A stretch of 64,000 bases of DNA, taken from Thermoflexus hugenholtzii JAD2. Its GTDB lineage: Bacteria > Chloroflexota > Anaerolineae > Thermoflexales > Thermoflexaceae. The stretch spans positions 62,001-126,000 of the forward strand of contig NZ_FYEK01000002.1 in assembly GCF_900187885.1 (NCBI RefSeq), written 5' to 3'. A program made the position numbers and the translations under genes. This document shows positions 42,748-51,040 of the stretch, in pieces. Under the pieces are notes generated by a model. The model saw only the letters and a list, made by a program, of their open reading frames with translations. It did not search any database and was not told the origin of the DNA. Within the stretch, counting starts at the first letter, position 1, and each line of letters begins with the position of its first letter.

Positions 42748-45414
42748 TCAGCGTTCTCCCCAAGGGACGAGGGCTGCAAGCCCTCCGATCAAGAGGGCCG
42801 TCGCTCCGGCCGTTAGCGGGAGGATCCTGGGGAGCTCCGGGATGGGCAGCGTCGTGGATCCGAGGAGCAGCAAGGAGTAGGCGGACCAACCGGCGATGAA
42901 GCCGAGCAGGGCGGCCCGCCACGCGCGATCCAGATCCCGGCGTCGGCCCAGCCGGAAGGATAGGCCGCTGATCCCCAGGATGGCCAGCGCGCTCCATCCG
43001 AAGATCGACCACCCGGCCAGGCCCGGCCCCAGACCCCGGCCCGGGCGCGACGGGGCCGCAGGCGTGGGCATGGGCGAGGGGACCGGCGTCCGGGTCGGCT
43101 CCGGGGAGGGTGTCGGCGTGGGCGGCACCACCGTGGCGATGCGGCCCACCCGGTTCCGCTCGATCTGGAGTTGCAATCGATAAGAGAGCCGCGCCGGCTC
43201 GCTCACCGCCCGGATCTCCAGCATCCCCTCCCGATCCAGCGGGATGTCCACTTCCGCGAACCCATCCCGGGTTCCCACGACGAAGGGCCCGATGCTCCCC
43301 TGACCGGAATAAACGCCGGTGAAGGCAACCGGCGTGCCATCCGGAACCAGGTATCCATCCCGGTCGCGGATCGGTCCGGCCCAGACGCGTAACGTCTCCC
43401 CAACCCGGACGGTCACGGGGGCCGGGGTTCCAGAGACGGTCCCCTCCCGTGGGCCTGCCCCCAGGGGGATCACCTGATTGGGATCCGGCCGCAGGCGATC
43501 TGCCAGGTTATAGCCGAGGGCCGCGATGGAAAGGGGCGCGCGACTCCGGGGGTTCAAGGCGCCGAAGAGGGCCTGGGCCATGATCTCTATCGCCGGGGGC
43601 ACGTGCGTCCAGAGCGCTTCATAGCGGCTCAGCCGGCTCACCTCCCGGGCGGTCAACGGATACAGCGGCCCGAGGCTCCAGAAGACTACCTGCTTGCCGG
43701 CCAGCAGATCCGTCCGCTCGCTGAGCAGGAGATGCGGCAGGCTGGAGGCCGGATCCTCCGGGCGCTCATCCAGGGCGACGATCAGCACCCAGGTTGCCCG
43801 ATCGAACTCCGGCTGCAGGTCCGGTCCCTCAGGCGCTCGAGAAAGGAAAGCGAGGGCCTCTGCGAACGTGCGCACCGTGATCCGGGTGGCGTCGAGGGTC
43901 CCTCCGCTGGCCGTCACCATGGCCTGGGTGAGCACCTCTGTGGGTAACAGCCGCTGCTCCGGGCACGCGGCGCAGGCCCGGGCCGTCCGTCCGTCCACCA
44001 GCACCAGGAAGGTCTCCCCGGGCTGCGGGATGGGCACCGGACCGGTTTCGCGGGGGTGCAGGCGGACGAGGGCCTCCTCTAAGGCCTGGCGAACGACCCG
44101 GAGGTGGGCGGAGGTCACAACGGTCTGAGGAGGTTTCAATGGGGTAGGGAACACCATGGAGGCGCTGAAGCCCGGATAGAGGCTATACTTCAGACGCAGG
44201 ATGCGAGCCACAGCGCTATTGACCAGGTTCTGGAACGCCAGATCCGTGGAGTATTTCTCCTGGAAGAGGGCGATGACCGCTGCTGCCTGACGGGCCGACT
44301 CTTGGGGGTCGGGGTGGAGCGCCCCCAGCCAGATCAGATCGTTCCCGGCTAAGAAGGCCTCCAGCGCCGCGCGCCGGAAATCCACCTCTCCCCGCTCATC
44401 GGCATACAGATTGCGGATCACCGGGTGCCCCAAGGGAGGAGAGACCAGGACACCCCCGCCTTCCCGCCAGGCCTTGATCTCCGGCAACGTTAGCAGGGCG
44501 CCCAGCGCCGCCCCATCCACCGTTAGGGGACGGGTCCATTCCTGAGCGCTTCCCCCGAAGCCTCGCACCCGCATCGTGGAGACCTGGACGGCGCGCAGCA
44601 GCGGACGGCCGGATTCGGTGGACGTGCGCATCAGCGTGATGAAGGGGACCAGATCAAAGGCGGCCAGATCCTCCCGGGTGAGGATCGCCACCCGTTCCTC
44701 CCGTCCGTAGGCGCGTCCTTCGCCGGGGAACGCGCCGGGGACGACGAGGAGCCGGCCCTCGCTTCCTTCCGCGAGGCCGCTCAGATATGCCCGGGCCATG
44801 CGGCTCACCCAGTGGGGATCCCCCCCGAAGGTCTGCACCCCCGCATCCCCGAGGTCCGGCCGGGGCTCCAGCAACACTTCCAGGGGAGGGCCCAGGAGCA
44901 AATTGATGCCGACCGCGCGGAGCTCCTCCCCCAGGGCCCGCCCCACCGCCTGCGCCCGGTCCGGATTCCACGTGGCGCCGAGGGCCAGGGGGGAGGGAAG
45001 CGGCATCGCCCCGGCGGTCCAGGCGGAGCCGGGAGGGCCATCCCCCTGCTGCCGCAGGCCGATGAACAGCGGGATGAATGGGGTGAGCCCGGCGGCCTGT
45101 TGTTGCAGGGAAACGGTGATGGAGAACAGCTCCGAAGGGGTGGCTCCCACGTTGGAGAAGTTTCCCTGCTCGGGGCTTAGGATCACCCCGCCGATGCGCT
45201 GCGTCTCCAGCAGCGACCGCAGCGGATGATCCGGGCGGGCCACCGGGCCGGGGAGGGTGATCAGGAAGAGCTGCCCTACTTTGGCCTCCGGCGGCATCTG
45301 AGCCAGCAGGCGGGCGATGAACTCATCCTCGCCCCCCTGTGCAGCGGCCGGAGCCGCGCCCAACGGCCCCAGGGCCAGGCTCACGAGAAGAAGCCACCGG
45401 ATCCCTCGCGCCAC
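42748..45414 (-). CDS. Large exported GH3-like membrane protein with altered active site
   Basis: 888 residues, GTG start at 45414. There is a signal peptide (residues about 5-25), then a GH3 N-terminal TIM barrel: K-V-G-Q-L-F-L-I-T near 40, I-G-G-V-I-L, G-A-T-W-N-P-D, E-E-L-R-A-V-G-I-N-L-L-L. Where beta-N-acetylglucosaminidases have K-H-F-P-G-H-G, this protein has V-P-G-A-F-P-G-E-G, losing the Lys and both His. A C-terminal domain (about 450-620), a beta domain (about 660-760), a Pro/Thr linker and two to three C-terminal membrane helices follow. It is probably a binding or structural wall protein rather than a hydrolase. Confidence 0.75.
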   Translation of the reverse strand: MARGIRWLLLVSLALGPLGAAPAAAQGGEDEFIARLLAQMPPEAKVGQLFLITLPGPVARPDHPLRSLLETQRIGGVILSPEQGNFSNVGATPSELFSITVSLQQQAAGLTPFIPLFIGLRQQGDGPPGSAWTAGAMPLPSPLALGATWNPDRAQAVGRALGEELRAVGINLLLGPPLEVLLEPRPDLGDAGVQTFGGDPHWVSRMARAYLSGLAEGSEGRLLVVPGAFPGEGRAYGREERVAILTREDLAAFDLVPFITLMRTSTESGRPLLRAVQVSTMRVRGFGGSAQEWTRPLTVDGAALGALLTLPEIKAWREGGGVLVSPPLGHPVIRNLYADERGEVDFRRAALEAFLAGNDLIWLGALHPDPQESARQAAAVIALFQEKYSTDLAFQNLVNSAVARILRLKYSLYPGFSASMVFPTPLKPPQTVVTSAHLRVVRQALEEALVRLHPRETGPVPIPQPGETFLVLVDGRTARACAACPEQRLLPTEVLTQAMVTASGGTLDATRITVRTFAEALAFLSRAPEGPDLQPEFDRATWVLIVALDERPEDPASSLPHLLLSERTDLLAGKQVVFWSLGPLYPLTAREVSRLSRYEALWTHVPPAIEIMAQALFGALNPRSRAPLSIAALGYNLADRLRPDPNQVIPLGAGPREGTVSGTPAPVTVRVGETLRVWAGPIRDRDGYLVPDGTPVAFTGVYSGQGSIGPFVVGTRDGFAEVDIPLDREGMLEIRAVSEPARLSYRLQLQIERNRVGRIATVVPPTPTPSPEPTRTPVPSPMPTPAAPSRPGRGLGPGLAGWSIFGWSALAILGISGLSFRLGRRRDLDRAWRAALLGFIAGWSAYSLLLLGSTTLPIPELPRILPLTAGATALLIGGLAALVPWGER

Positions 45415-45418
45415 CGGC

Positions 45419-46162
45419 TCACGCTCCCGTCCGCAACAGGCGCTGATGCTCGATCTTCATACAGCGGTCCATCACCACCAGCAGGCCTGCCTCCCGGGCG
45501 CGCTGGGCGGCCTCGAAATGGATCACCCCCAGCTGCATCCAGATCACCTTCGCCCCTTTCGCGATGGCTTGCTCCACGATCTCCGGGACGTAACGGGCCG
45601 GCCGGAAAACGTCCACCACGTCCACCGGTTCGGGGACGGAGAGGAGATCCGGGTAGGAGGGCTCCCCCAGGACCTCCGGGATCGTGGGGTTCACGGGGAT
45701 GATCCGATAGCCCTGGCGTTGGAGATACGAAGCCACCTGATGGCTGGGCCGTTCGGGATCCGCGGAGAGGCCCACCACGGCGATCACGCGCGCCTCCCGG
45801 AGGATGCGGCGCAGGGTCTCGTCGTCCTGAACGGTGATCGGCTCCGGGATGCGCACCGTCGTTTCCTGGCGATCCAGCACGCGATCCCCGGCGAGGAGCC
45901 GGGCTTCCACCTGGTAAGGCGCCCCGGGATCCGGTTGCCGCAGGTGCAGCACATACGCCGGCCGGAGCTCCATCACCTCCATGACCGCCAGGGAGTGGAC
46001 CTCCTCTCCCCGGGCGTTGTAAAGGATGAGCTCCAGATCCGGGCGTTGAGGGGAGGGCGCGAACTCCAGCTCCAGCTCCACCACCACCCGGCGCCCGTCT
46101 GGCATCGGGGTGGCCTGCAGGGAACGAATGCGCGGCGTCCCTTCCTGCATCACGTGTTCCAT
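45419..46162 (-). CDS. CoA-binding (YccU-like) protein with N-terminal beta domain
   Basis: 247 residues from the ATG at 46162, which has GGAGG five bases upstream; an in-frame ATG at 46189 is also possible. The C-terminal half (about 110-245) is a CoA_binding Rossmann domain: I-A-V-V-G-L-S-A-D-P-E-R-P-S-H-Q-V, I-I-P-V-N-P, V-W-M-Q-L-G-V and a final V-M-D-R-C-M-K-I-E-H. The first 100 residues are a beta-rich segment (V-V-V-E-L-E-L-E-F; E-L-I-L-Y-N-A-R-G-E-E) that is not part of stand-alone YccU proteins. Function unknown. It overlaps no neighbour; the GH3-like gene follows four bases later. Confidence 0.7.
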   Translation of the reverse strand: MEHVMQEGTPRIRSLQATPMPDGRRVVVELELEFAPSPQRPDLELILYNARGEEVHSLAVMEVMELRPAYVLHLRQPDPGAPYQVEARLLAGDRVLDRQETTVRIPEPITVQDDETLRRILREARVIAVVGLSADPERPSHQVASYLQRQGYRIIPVNPTIPEVLGEPSYPDLLSVPEPVDVVDVFRPARYVPEIVEQAIAKGAKVIWMQLGVIHFEAAQRAREAGLLVVMDRCMKIEHQRLLRTGA

Positions 46163-46317
46163 GGGCGCCTCCATCGCCGGGTCGATCATCCGCAGCCGGG
46201 GCCTCTCTGGAGGGCGCAGGCGATTCCGGGAAACACCTTTCTCAATTTTATCACCTTCCTGCGCAGTCCCTCCCGGGGATTCGAGGAGACCTCAGCGTTT
46301 CCCGGGCTCGCTTTCGG

Positions 46318-47223
46318 CTACATCAGGTAGAGGATCAGGATCGCCGTCACCCCCCAGAGGATCACGGTGAGCAGAAGGGGGAGGTCTTTCAAAACCAGCT
46401 CGTCCGGCGGCGCGGTCTCCCCTCGGACGTGGATGAGATAAAGATAGCGGAAGATCCCATACAGCACGAAGGGGATGGTCAACATCATGGCGTGGTTGGA
46501 AGGAAGGTTGGGGGCGGAGAACGTGTAAAGGGAATAGGCCACGATGGTGGCGGCCATCACCACGCCCATCATCTCGTCCAGGAAGCGGACGGTATATTCC
46601 TCCAGGATCGCTCGGTGGTTGCGGGCGTTCTCGCCGAGCAGGATGATCTCCTGGCGCCGCTTGGCGAAACCGATGAAGAGGGCCAGAAGCAGCGTGCACA
46701 GGTAAAGCCAGGGCGAGAACCGCTCCACCTGAACCAGGGGCACGCCCGCGGCGACCCGCAGCACGTAGCCGCTGGCCAGGGCCAGCACATCCAGGATCAC
46801 CTGATGCTTCAGCCAGAGGGAGTAGGCCAGGTTAAGACCCCAGTAGACATAGGCGAGGAGGGCGAACAGAGGATCCAGGGCAAAGGCGGGATAAGCCAGC
46901 CCGAGGGGGATGAGCCAGATCGTCCCCCACGCCACCCGAGGATCCAGCTCCCCGGCGGCCAGGGGGCGGTTCCGCTTGCGCGGGTGCTGCCGGTCTCTTT
47001 CCAGATCCTGGAGGTCGTTAAAGAGGTAAACCGCGCCGGAGAGCAGACAAAGGATCAGGAAGCCGGCGACGGTGCGCCCCAGCGGCTCCGGGCGGAGCAG
47101 TTTCTCGTCGAACACCAGCGGGGCGAAGATGAACACATTCTTGATCCACTGGCGCGGCCGCATGGAACGCACCAGCGCGGTCAGCGTCCGGCCCTGCGGC
47201 AAGACGAGTGCCTTCACGACCAC
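46318..47223 (-). CDS. UbiA-family prenyltransferase (decaprenyl-phosphate phosphoribosyltransferase-like)
   Basis: 301 residues with about eight or nine membrane helices. The first Asp-rich motif is N-D-L-Q-D-L-E-R-D-R-Q-H-P. The following K-R-N-R-P-L-A-A-G-E-L and the N-terminal R-P-R-Q-W-I-K-N block match the subgroup that adds 5-phosphoribose to polyprenyl phosphate (DPPR synthase type). Such enzymes start arabinan-type or other pentose lipid precursors. The specific substrate is inferred from the subgroup. A GTG at 47217 is an alternative start with better ribosome-binding-site spacing. Confidence 0.8.
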   Translation of the reverse strand: MVVKALVLPQGRTLTALVRSMRPRQWIKNVFIFAPLVFDEKLLRPEPLGRTVAGFLILCLLSGAVYLFNDLQDLERDRQHPRKRNRPLAAGELDPRVAWGTIWLIPLGLAYPAFALDPLFALLAYVYWGLNLAYSLWLKHQVILDVLALASGYVLRVAAGVPLVQVERFSPWLYLCTLLLALFIGFAKRRQEIILLGENARNHRAILEEYTVRFLDEMMGVVMAATIVAYSLYTFSAPNLPSNHAMMLTIPFVLYGIFRYLYLIHVRGETAPPDELVLKDLPLLLTVILWGVTAILILYLM

Positions 47224-47332
47224 CCCTCTCCACGTTTTCTCCGAAGCCGGGCAACCCAGCCCGGCGTCCTTTCCCCATTATAATAGTGGACAGTTGAGCG
47301 GAACGGCCGCCTCATAGCGGAACTGGTGGAGA

Positions 47333-48043
47333 GTGTCCTACGAGCTCACAGAGGATCGCCTGCCGATGGACGAACAGGAACGCCTGGCGTTGCGCCGGAA
47401 GATCGTGGGGATCGCCCTGCGGCAGGCCCGGGAGCGGGCCGGCCGCACGGTCCAGGCCTGCGCTGCCCTGCTGGGGATCTCATCGGCCCGCTATCGGGCC
47501 TACGAGGCCGGGCGACAGGACCCCACCCTGCCCGAACTGGAGCTCCTGGCCTGGTTTTTCCAGACGCCCCTCTCCGCCCTCCTGGATCCGGATCAGCGGA
47601 ACGCATCGTCGGAGGAGGAGATGGCGCAGGCAGCTCCGGAGTTCATCGCCCTCCGACACCGGGTCATCGGGCTGATCCTGCGCCAGGCCCGGGAGGCCGC
47701 GGGGAAGAGCCTGCGGGAGGTGGCCGCCGCCCTGGGATACACCCCCCGGCGGCTCCGCGCCTATGAATCCGGGGAGCGCCCGATCCCCCTCACGGAACTG
47801 GAACGTCTGGCGGCCCATCTGGGGCTTTCCCTGGCTGACTTGCGGGACACCGAGAGCCCCATCGGCCAGGCCGCCATCCTGCTGGATCAGATCGAAGGGT
47901 TCCGCGCGCTCCCGCCGGAGGTGCGGGCCTTCGTGACCGCCCCTGTGCACCTGCCTTACCTGCGCCTGGCTATGCGCCTGTCGGAGCTGCCCGCCGATCG
48001 GCTCCGGCACATCGCGGAGGACCTGCTGGAGATCACCCTGTGA
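47333..48043 (+). CDS. Regulator with two helix-turn-helix (XRE-type) domains
   Basis: 236 residues, GTG start at 47333 behind GGTGGAGA. Two XRE domains occur in tandem. The first (about residues 22-80) has L-R-Q-A-R-E-R-A-G-R-T-V-Q-A-C-A-A-L-L-G-I and Y-E-A-G-R-Q-D-P-T. The second (about 108-165) has L-R-Q-A-R-E-A-A-G-K-S-L-R-E-V-A-A-A-L-G-Y and Y-E-S-G-E-R-P-I-P. They look like an internal duplication. The C-terminal 70 residues have no recognised domain. It is probably a DNA-binding regulator contacting a paired or long operator. Its stop overlaps the next gene start. Confidence 0.8.
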   Translation: MSYELTEDRLPMDEQERLALRRKIVGIALRQARERAGRTVQACAALLGISSARYRAYEAGRQDPTLPELELLAWFFQTPLSALLDPDQRNASSEEEMAQAAPEFIALRHRVIGLILRQAREAAGKSLREVAAALGYTPRRLRAYESGERPIPLTELERLAAHLGLSLADLRDTESPIGQAAILLDQIEGFRALPPEVRAFVTAPVHLPYLRLAMRLSELPADRLRHIAEDLLEITL

Positions 48044-48297
48044 TGTGGACCACCCCTGTTCTGCTCCTCTTCCTTGGCGTAGGGGCCGGGCTGATCCGAC
48101 ACGCCCTGGCCGGCGGCGGGGCCCGCCGTCTGGCCTGGGATCTGAGCCTCGGATGTCTGGGGATGGTCCTGGGCCACGCCGCCGGGCGTCTCCTGGTCCC
48201 AGGGTTCGGTCAGATCGGGACCACGGCGGTCCTCCCCGGGCTCCTGGGGGCGCTTCTCCTGCTGGGGCTCACTTCCCTTCCCCTCCCCCGCCGCTGA
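48043..48297 (+). CDS. Small membrane protein, 84 residues
   Basis: ATG at 48043 inside the overlap TGATG with the stop of the HTH regulator, so translation is coupled. About three hydrophobic helices (residues about 4-24, 32-52, 58-78), rich in Gly and Leu, with a basic C-terminal end P-R-R. No family recognised. It may be a membrane sensor or partner of the regulator; this is inferred only from the overlap. Confidence 0.6.
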   Translation: MWTTPVLLLFLGVGAGLIRHALAGGGARRLAWDLSLGCLGMVLGHAAGRLLVPGFGQIGTTAVLPGLLGALLLLGLTSLPLPRR

Positions 48298-48302
48298 GCG
48301 AA

Positions 48303-48360
48303 GGTCGCGGCGGAAGCCGCTCCTACAAAAATCGATCTTTGGTAGGAAGGGCTTTCGCCC
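48303..48360. repeat. Interspersed palindromic repeat, copy 2
   Basis: GGTCGCGGCGGAAGCCGCT-CCTAC (48303-48326) and GGTAGGAAGGGCTTTCGCCC (48341-48360) correspond to the two blocks at 9441-9511, in reversed order. The outer parts form an imperfect inverted repeat (CTCCTAC against GTAGGAAG) around an ATCGAT centre. The gap continues to 48503 with no recognised element. Confidence 0.6.
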
Positions 48361-48503
48361 AGGACCTCGGCTCCTGCAGATCCGTTGAATCCCGAGGATC
48401 CCGGGACAGATGTCCCCAGAAAATTGGGACACCCGCCTCTACCAGGCCTCCGCCCTTTCGCTTAGAGTGAGAAGCGGAAAGATCCTTGATAAGGAGGCCT
48501 GCG

Positions 48504-49019
48504 ATGGAGCGCATGGCGCGCATCTGGCTGCTGCTCATCCAGATCGTCCTGGGCTATGAGTGGCTGCGCGGCGGTCTGGAGAAGCTAGAGACCGGCGGCG
48601 GGTTTGTGAAGGCGCTGCCCCAGACCCTGGCCCGCTTCGCCGAGAAGAACCCGTATCCCTGGATGAAGTCCTTCCTCACTGGCCCGGCCACGGCCAATGC
48701 GACGCTGTTCGGCAACTTGGTCCAGTGGGGCGAGCTGCTGGCTGGCCTGGGCCTGATCGCCGGCGCCCTCTACCTGCTCTTCCTGGCCCATCGCCTGAAC
48801 GGCGTCCTGCGCCGGGTGGCCGGGATCCTGGTGGCCATCGCCCTGCTGGGCGGGATGATCATGAACGCCGCCTTCGGCCTGGCCGCCGGCCACACCAGCC
48901 CCTCCACCTCGGGGATCAACCTGGTGATGTTCTTCTCGCAACTGATGCTGCTGGGCTTCTGGATCGGCGTCATCCTCCAGCCGGTGGAGGAGCGGATCCT
49001 GGAGCGGCGGCCGGCCTGA
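48504..49019 (+). CDS. DoxX/DoxD-type membrane protein
   Basis: 171 residues from the ATG at 48504 with AAGGAGG upstream. Four predicted membrane helices, starting with R-I-W-L-L-L-I-Q-I-V-L-G-Y-E-W-L-R-G-G in the first and N-L-V-Q-W-G-E-L-L-A-G-L-G-L-I-A-G in the second. This matches the DoxX / thiosulfate:quinone oxidoreductase small-subunit (DoxD) fold. The actual electron donor is unknown. No partner gene is adjacent. A terminator follows. Confidence 0.75.
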   Translation: MERMARIWLLLIQIVLGYEWLRGGLEKLETGGGFVKALPQTLARFAEKNPYPWMKSFLTGPATANATLFGNLVQWGELLAGLGLIAGALYLLFLAHRLNGVLRRVAGILVAIALLGGMIMNAAFGLAAGHTSPSTSGINLVMFFSQLMLLGFWIGVILQPVEERILERRPA

Positions 49020-49039
49020 GCGATCCCATCCAGCCCGAT

Positions 49040-49072
49040 GAGGGGGACGCTACCTGCGTCCCCCTCTTGGTT
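49040..49072. terminator. Terminator between doxX-like gene and convergent GT39-like gene
   Basis: Stem of 11 bases: GAGGGGGACGC (49040-49050), loop TACCT, GCGTCCCCCTC (49056-49066), then TTGG. Lies between convergent stops; only a weak U tract on the plus strand. Confidence 0.7.
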
Positions 49073-51036
49073 CATGAATCGGGTGGGACATGGAAAACCC
49101 AGATCCCCAAGCCGTCGCAGTGGGAGCGCGGCCGCCACGCCCACCACCCCCGGGGATACGCCGCCTGCAGGACGGCTCGGGTGGCCTCGTCCTCCGGATG
49201 CACCAGATACAGCTTGGGGCCCGGCACCCGGCGATGCCGGGCCACCCCATGGGGCAGATCCTCATACCAGACCGTATAGGGCCAGTCCAGATCCCCCAGC
49301 CACATCCCGATCAGCCGGGAATCGAACCAGTAAGGATAAGCCACATAGAAGGCGTTCGTAGGCGGTCCGCCCCCCGCATAGAAGCCGCGCAGGATCTCCG
49401 CGGCGTCGGAAGCGTTCAGGACATGGCGGCAGTAAGACTGGGCATATGTCTCAAAAACGCGCACGGCATTCAGGCGGATCAATGTAAGAACCAGCAGCCC
49501 GGCGATCCCCCACCCCAGCCATCGCCGCGCGCCCGCGCGGCCCCACCATGCGGTCCACATCGCCGGGACCAGCGCGGCGAGGGTGAGGACGGAAGGCAGG
49601 GCGCCGGCCGCCCGCACCGTGCTGGGATTCTCCCGCGGGAATGAGAGGTTATACGCCGAGGGGAAGAGCATCACGAAACCGGCCGCCAGCGCCGCCAGGG
49701 GGACGGGATCCCGTCGGCGGATCATCCACCCGAATGCAGCCACCCCACCCAGGACCAGTAGAGCCCCCATTACGGGATCCAGCATCGGCCGCAGGGGAAT
49801 CGTCGCCACATATACCTCGTCGCCCGTCCAGTGGAACATCAACAGCGCCCGCCGCAGGTTGTTGGCCAGGATCCACAGCGGGTTCCCCTCGATGGGCTTC
49901 TCCCAGGTGGAGACCCGGGTCATCAGGCGATAGAAGAACATCTCCGGGGACTCCACAATGAAGCGGAGCATGGGGGCCAGGACCGGGAGGGCCGTGAGCA
50001 TGCCGAGGATGAAATCCCGCATCTGGCGCCACCCTTCGGCGGTCCGCCAGCCCCGACGGATCCCCCACACGAGCAGGAAGGCGGCCGGGAGCGCAGCGAT
50101 CATCCCCCGAAAGGGGGAGTAGCCATACAGGCCGATCCCCAGGAACAATCCCATCCCCAGGAAGTCCGCCCGACGACCGGAGCGCAGCCCCCGGATGAGG
50201 AAGGCCAGGGACCAGGCGGCGAAGGTGGGCAGGAAGGGGTAGCGCAACCCCACCCGGGACGGGATCACCGCCCAGGAGGCCACCGCCCCCAGGAACATCG
50301 TCCATAGCCCCCCATGCCGCCCCCACAGGGCCGCGCCGAGCAGATAGAGGGCGGGCAGGAGCAGGACCCCGATGAAGGCCGTCCCCACCTGGAGGGTGAA
50401 CTTGTGCAGCGGCATCCCGAAGAGCCGGATCGTCGCCGCCGCCAGATAAAACTGGAAGGCCTCCCGCCCGGTGTTCCGGGGGAAAAAGATCCGATACTCC
50501 CCGTTCAGGACGTCCCGCACGTCGAGGAGCTTCTCGGCGTGGTCGCTGTTCACATCCAGGGGGAGGTTCCAGAGATCCCAGTAGCGGAAGCTGATCCCGA
50601 GCCCCAGGACGAGCAGGAGCACCAGATGCCACCCCCGCACCCGCCATCCCTCCCGGGGCCATCGTGGGAGCGGCGCGTCCCACCACGCGGCCAGCCATGC
50701 GGCCACCGCCAGCCCCCAGGCGATCACCCCGAGAAGCCGGAAGCGGTTGCCGCCGGACTCCAGGAAGGCCAGGGCGCTGAACCCCAGGCTCAAGACCGCC
50801 CAGAGAGGACGTCCGGGGATCGATGGGCTGGCGGATGGGGCGATGGGGCGTTCCCCCTCCAGCCAGGCTGGCTCCTGCCGCAGGGCCCAGAGGAACAGGG
50901 CCAGCGCCCCTGCGTAAACCCCAAACGCCCGCGGGTCCGGGGCCTCCCGGGGGCTGGCATCCAGCAGCCCCTGCGCGAACACCGCCAGAAGGCCCGCGAG
51001 GGAGAAGGCCAGCGCGCTCGCGATCCGCCGGGCCAT
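49072..51036 (-). CDS. Integral-membrane glycosyltransferase, GT39/ArnT-like
   Basis: 654 residues with about 12 membrane helices. The first periplasmic-type loop contains P-L-D-V-N-S-D-H-A-E-K, an acidic motif where GT-C enzymes bind polyprenyl-phosphate sugar. Hydrophobic blocks such as F-Y-L-A-A-A-T-I-R-L-F-G and G-L-Y-G-Y-S-P-F-R-G are typical of the PMT/ArnT (PF13231-like) family. A soluble C-terminal domain follows the helices. It probably transfers a sugar from polyprenyl phosphate to a surface acceptor. It begins four bases after the methyltransferase stop, in the polysaccharide locus. Confidence 0.8.
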   Translation of the reverse strand: MARRIASALAFSLAGLLAVFAQGLLDASPREAPDPRAFGVYAGALALFLWALRQEPAWLEGERPIAPSASPSIPGRPLWAVLSLGFSALAFLESGGNRFRLLGVIAWGLAVAAWLAAWWDAPLPRWPREGWRVRGWHLVLLLVLGLGISFRYWDLWNLPLDVNSDHAEKLLDVRDVLNGEYRIFFPRNTGREAFQFYLAAATIRLFGMPLHKFTLQVGTAFIGVLLLPALYLLGAALWGRHGGLWTMFLGAVASWAVIPSRVGLRYPFLPTFAAWSLAFLIRGLRSGRRADFLGMGLFLGIGLYGYSPFRGMIAALPAAFLLVWGIRRGWRTAEGWRQMRDFILGMLTALPVLAPMLRFIVESPEMFFYRLMTRVSTWEKPIEGNPLWILANNLRRALLMFHWTGDEVYVATIPLRPMLDPVMGALLVLGGVAAFGWMIRRRDPVPLAALAAGFVMLFPSAYNLSFPRENPSTVRAAGALPSVLTLAALVPAMWTAWWGRAGARRWLGWGIAGLLVLTLIRLNAVRVFETYAQSYCRHVLNASDAAEILRGFYAGGGPPTNAFYVAYPYWFDSRLIGMWLGDLDWPYTVWYEDLPHGVARHRRVPGPKLYLVHPEDEATRAVLQAAYPRGWWAWRPRSHCDGLGIWVFHVPPDS

Positions 51037-51040
51037 GGGG

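Noticed and set aside
47277-47284. ATTATAAT as a divergent promoter pair between the UbiA-type and HTH genes
   Set aside because: The palindrome gives a -10 match on both strands, but no -35 element at 16-18 bases is visible on either.
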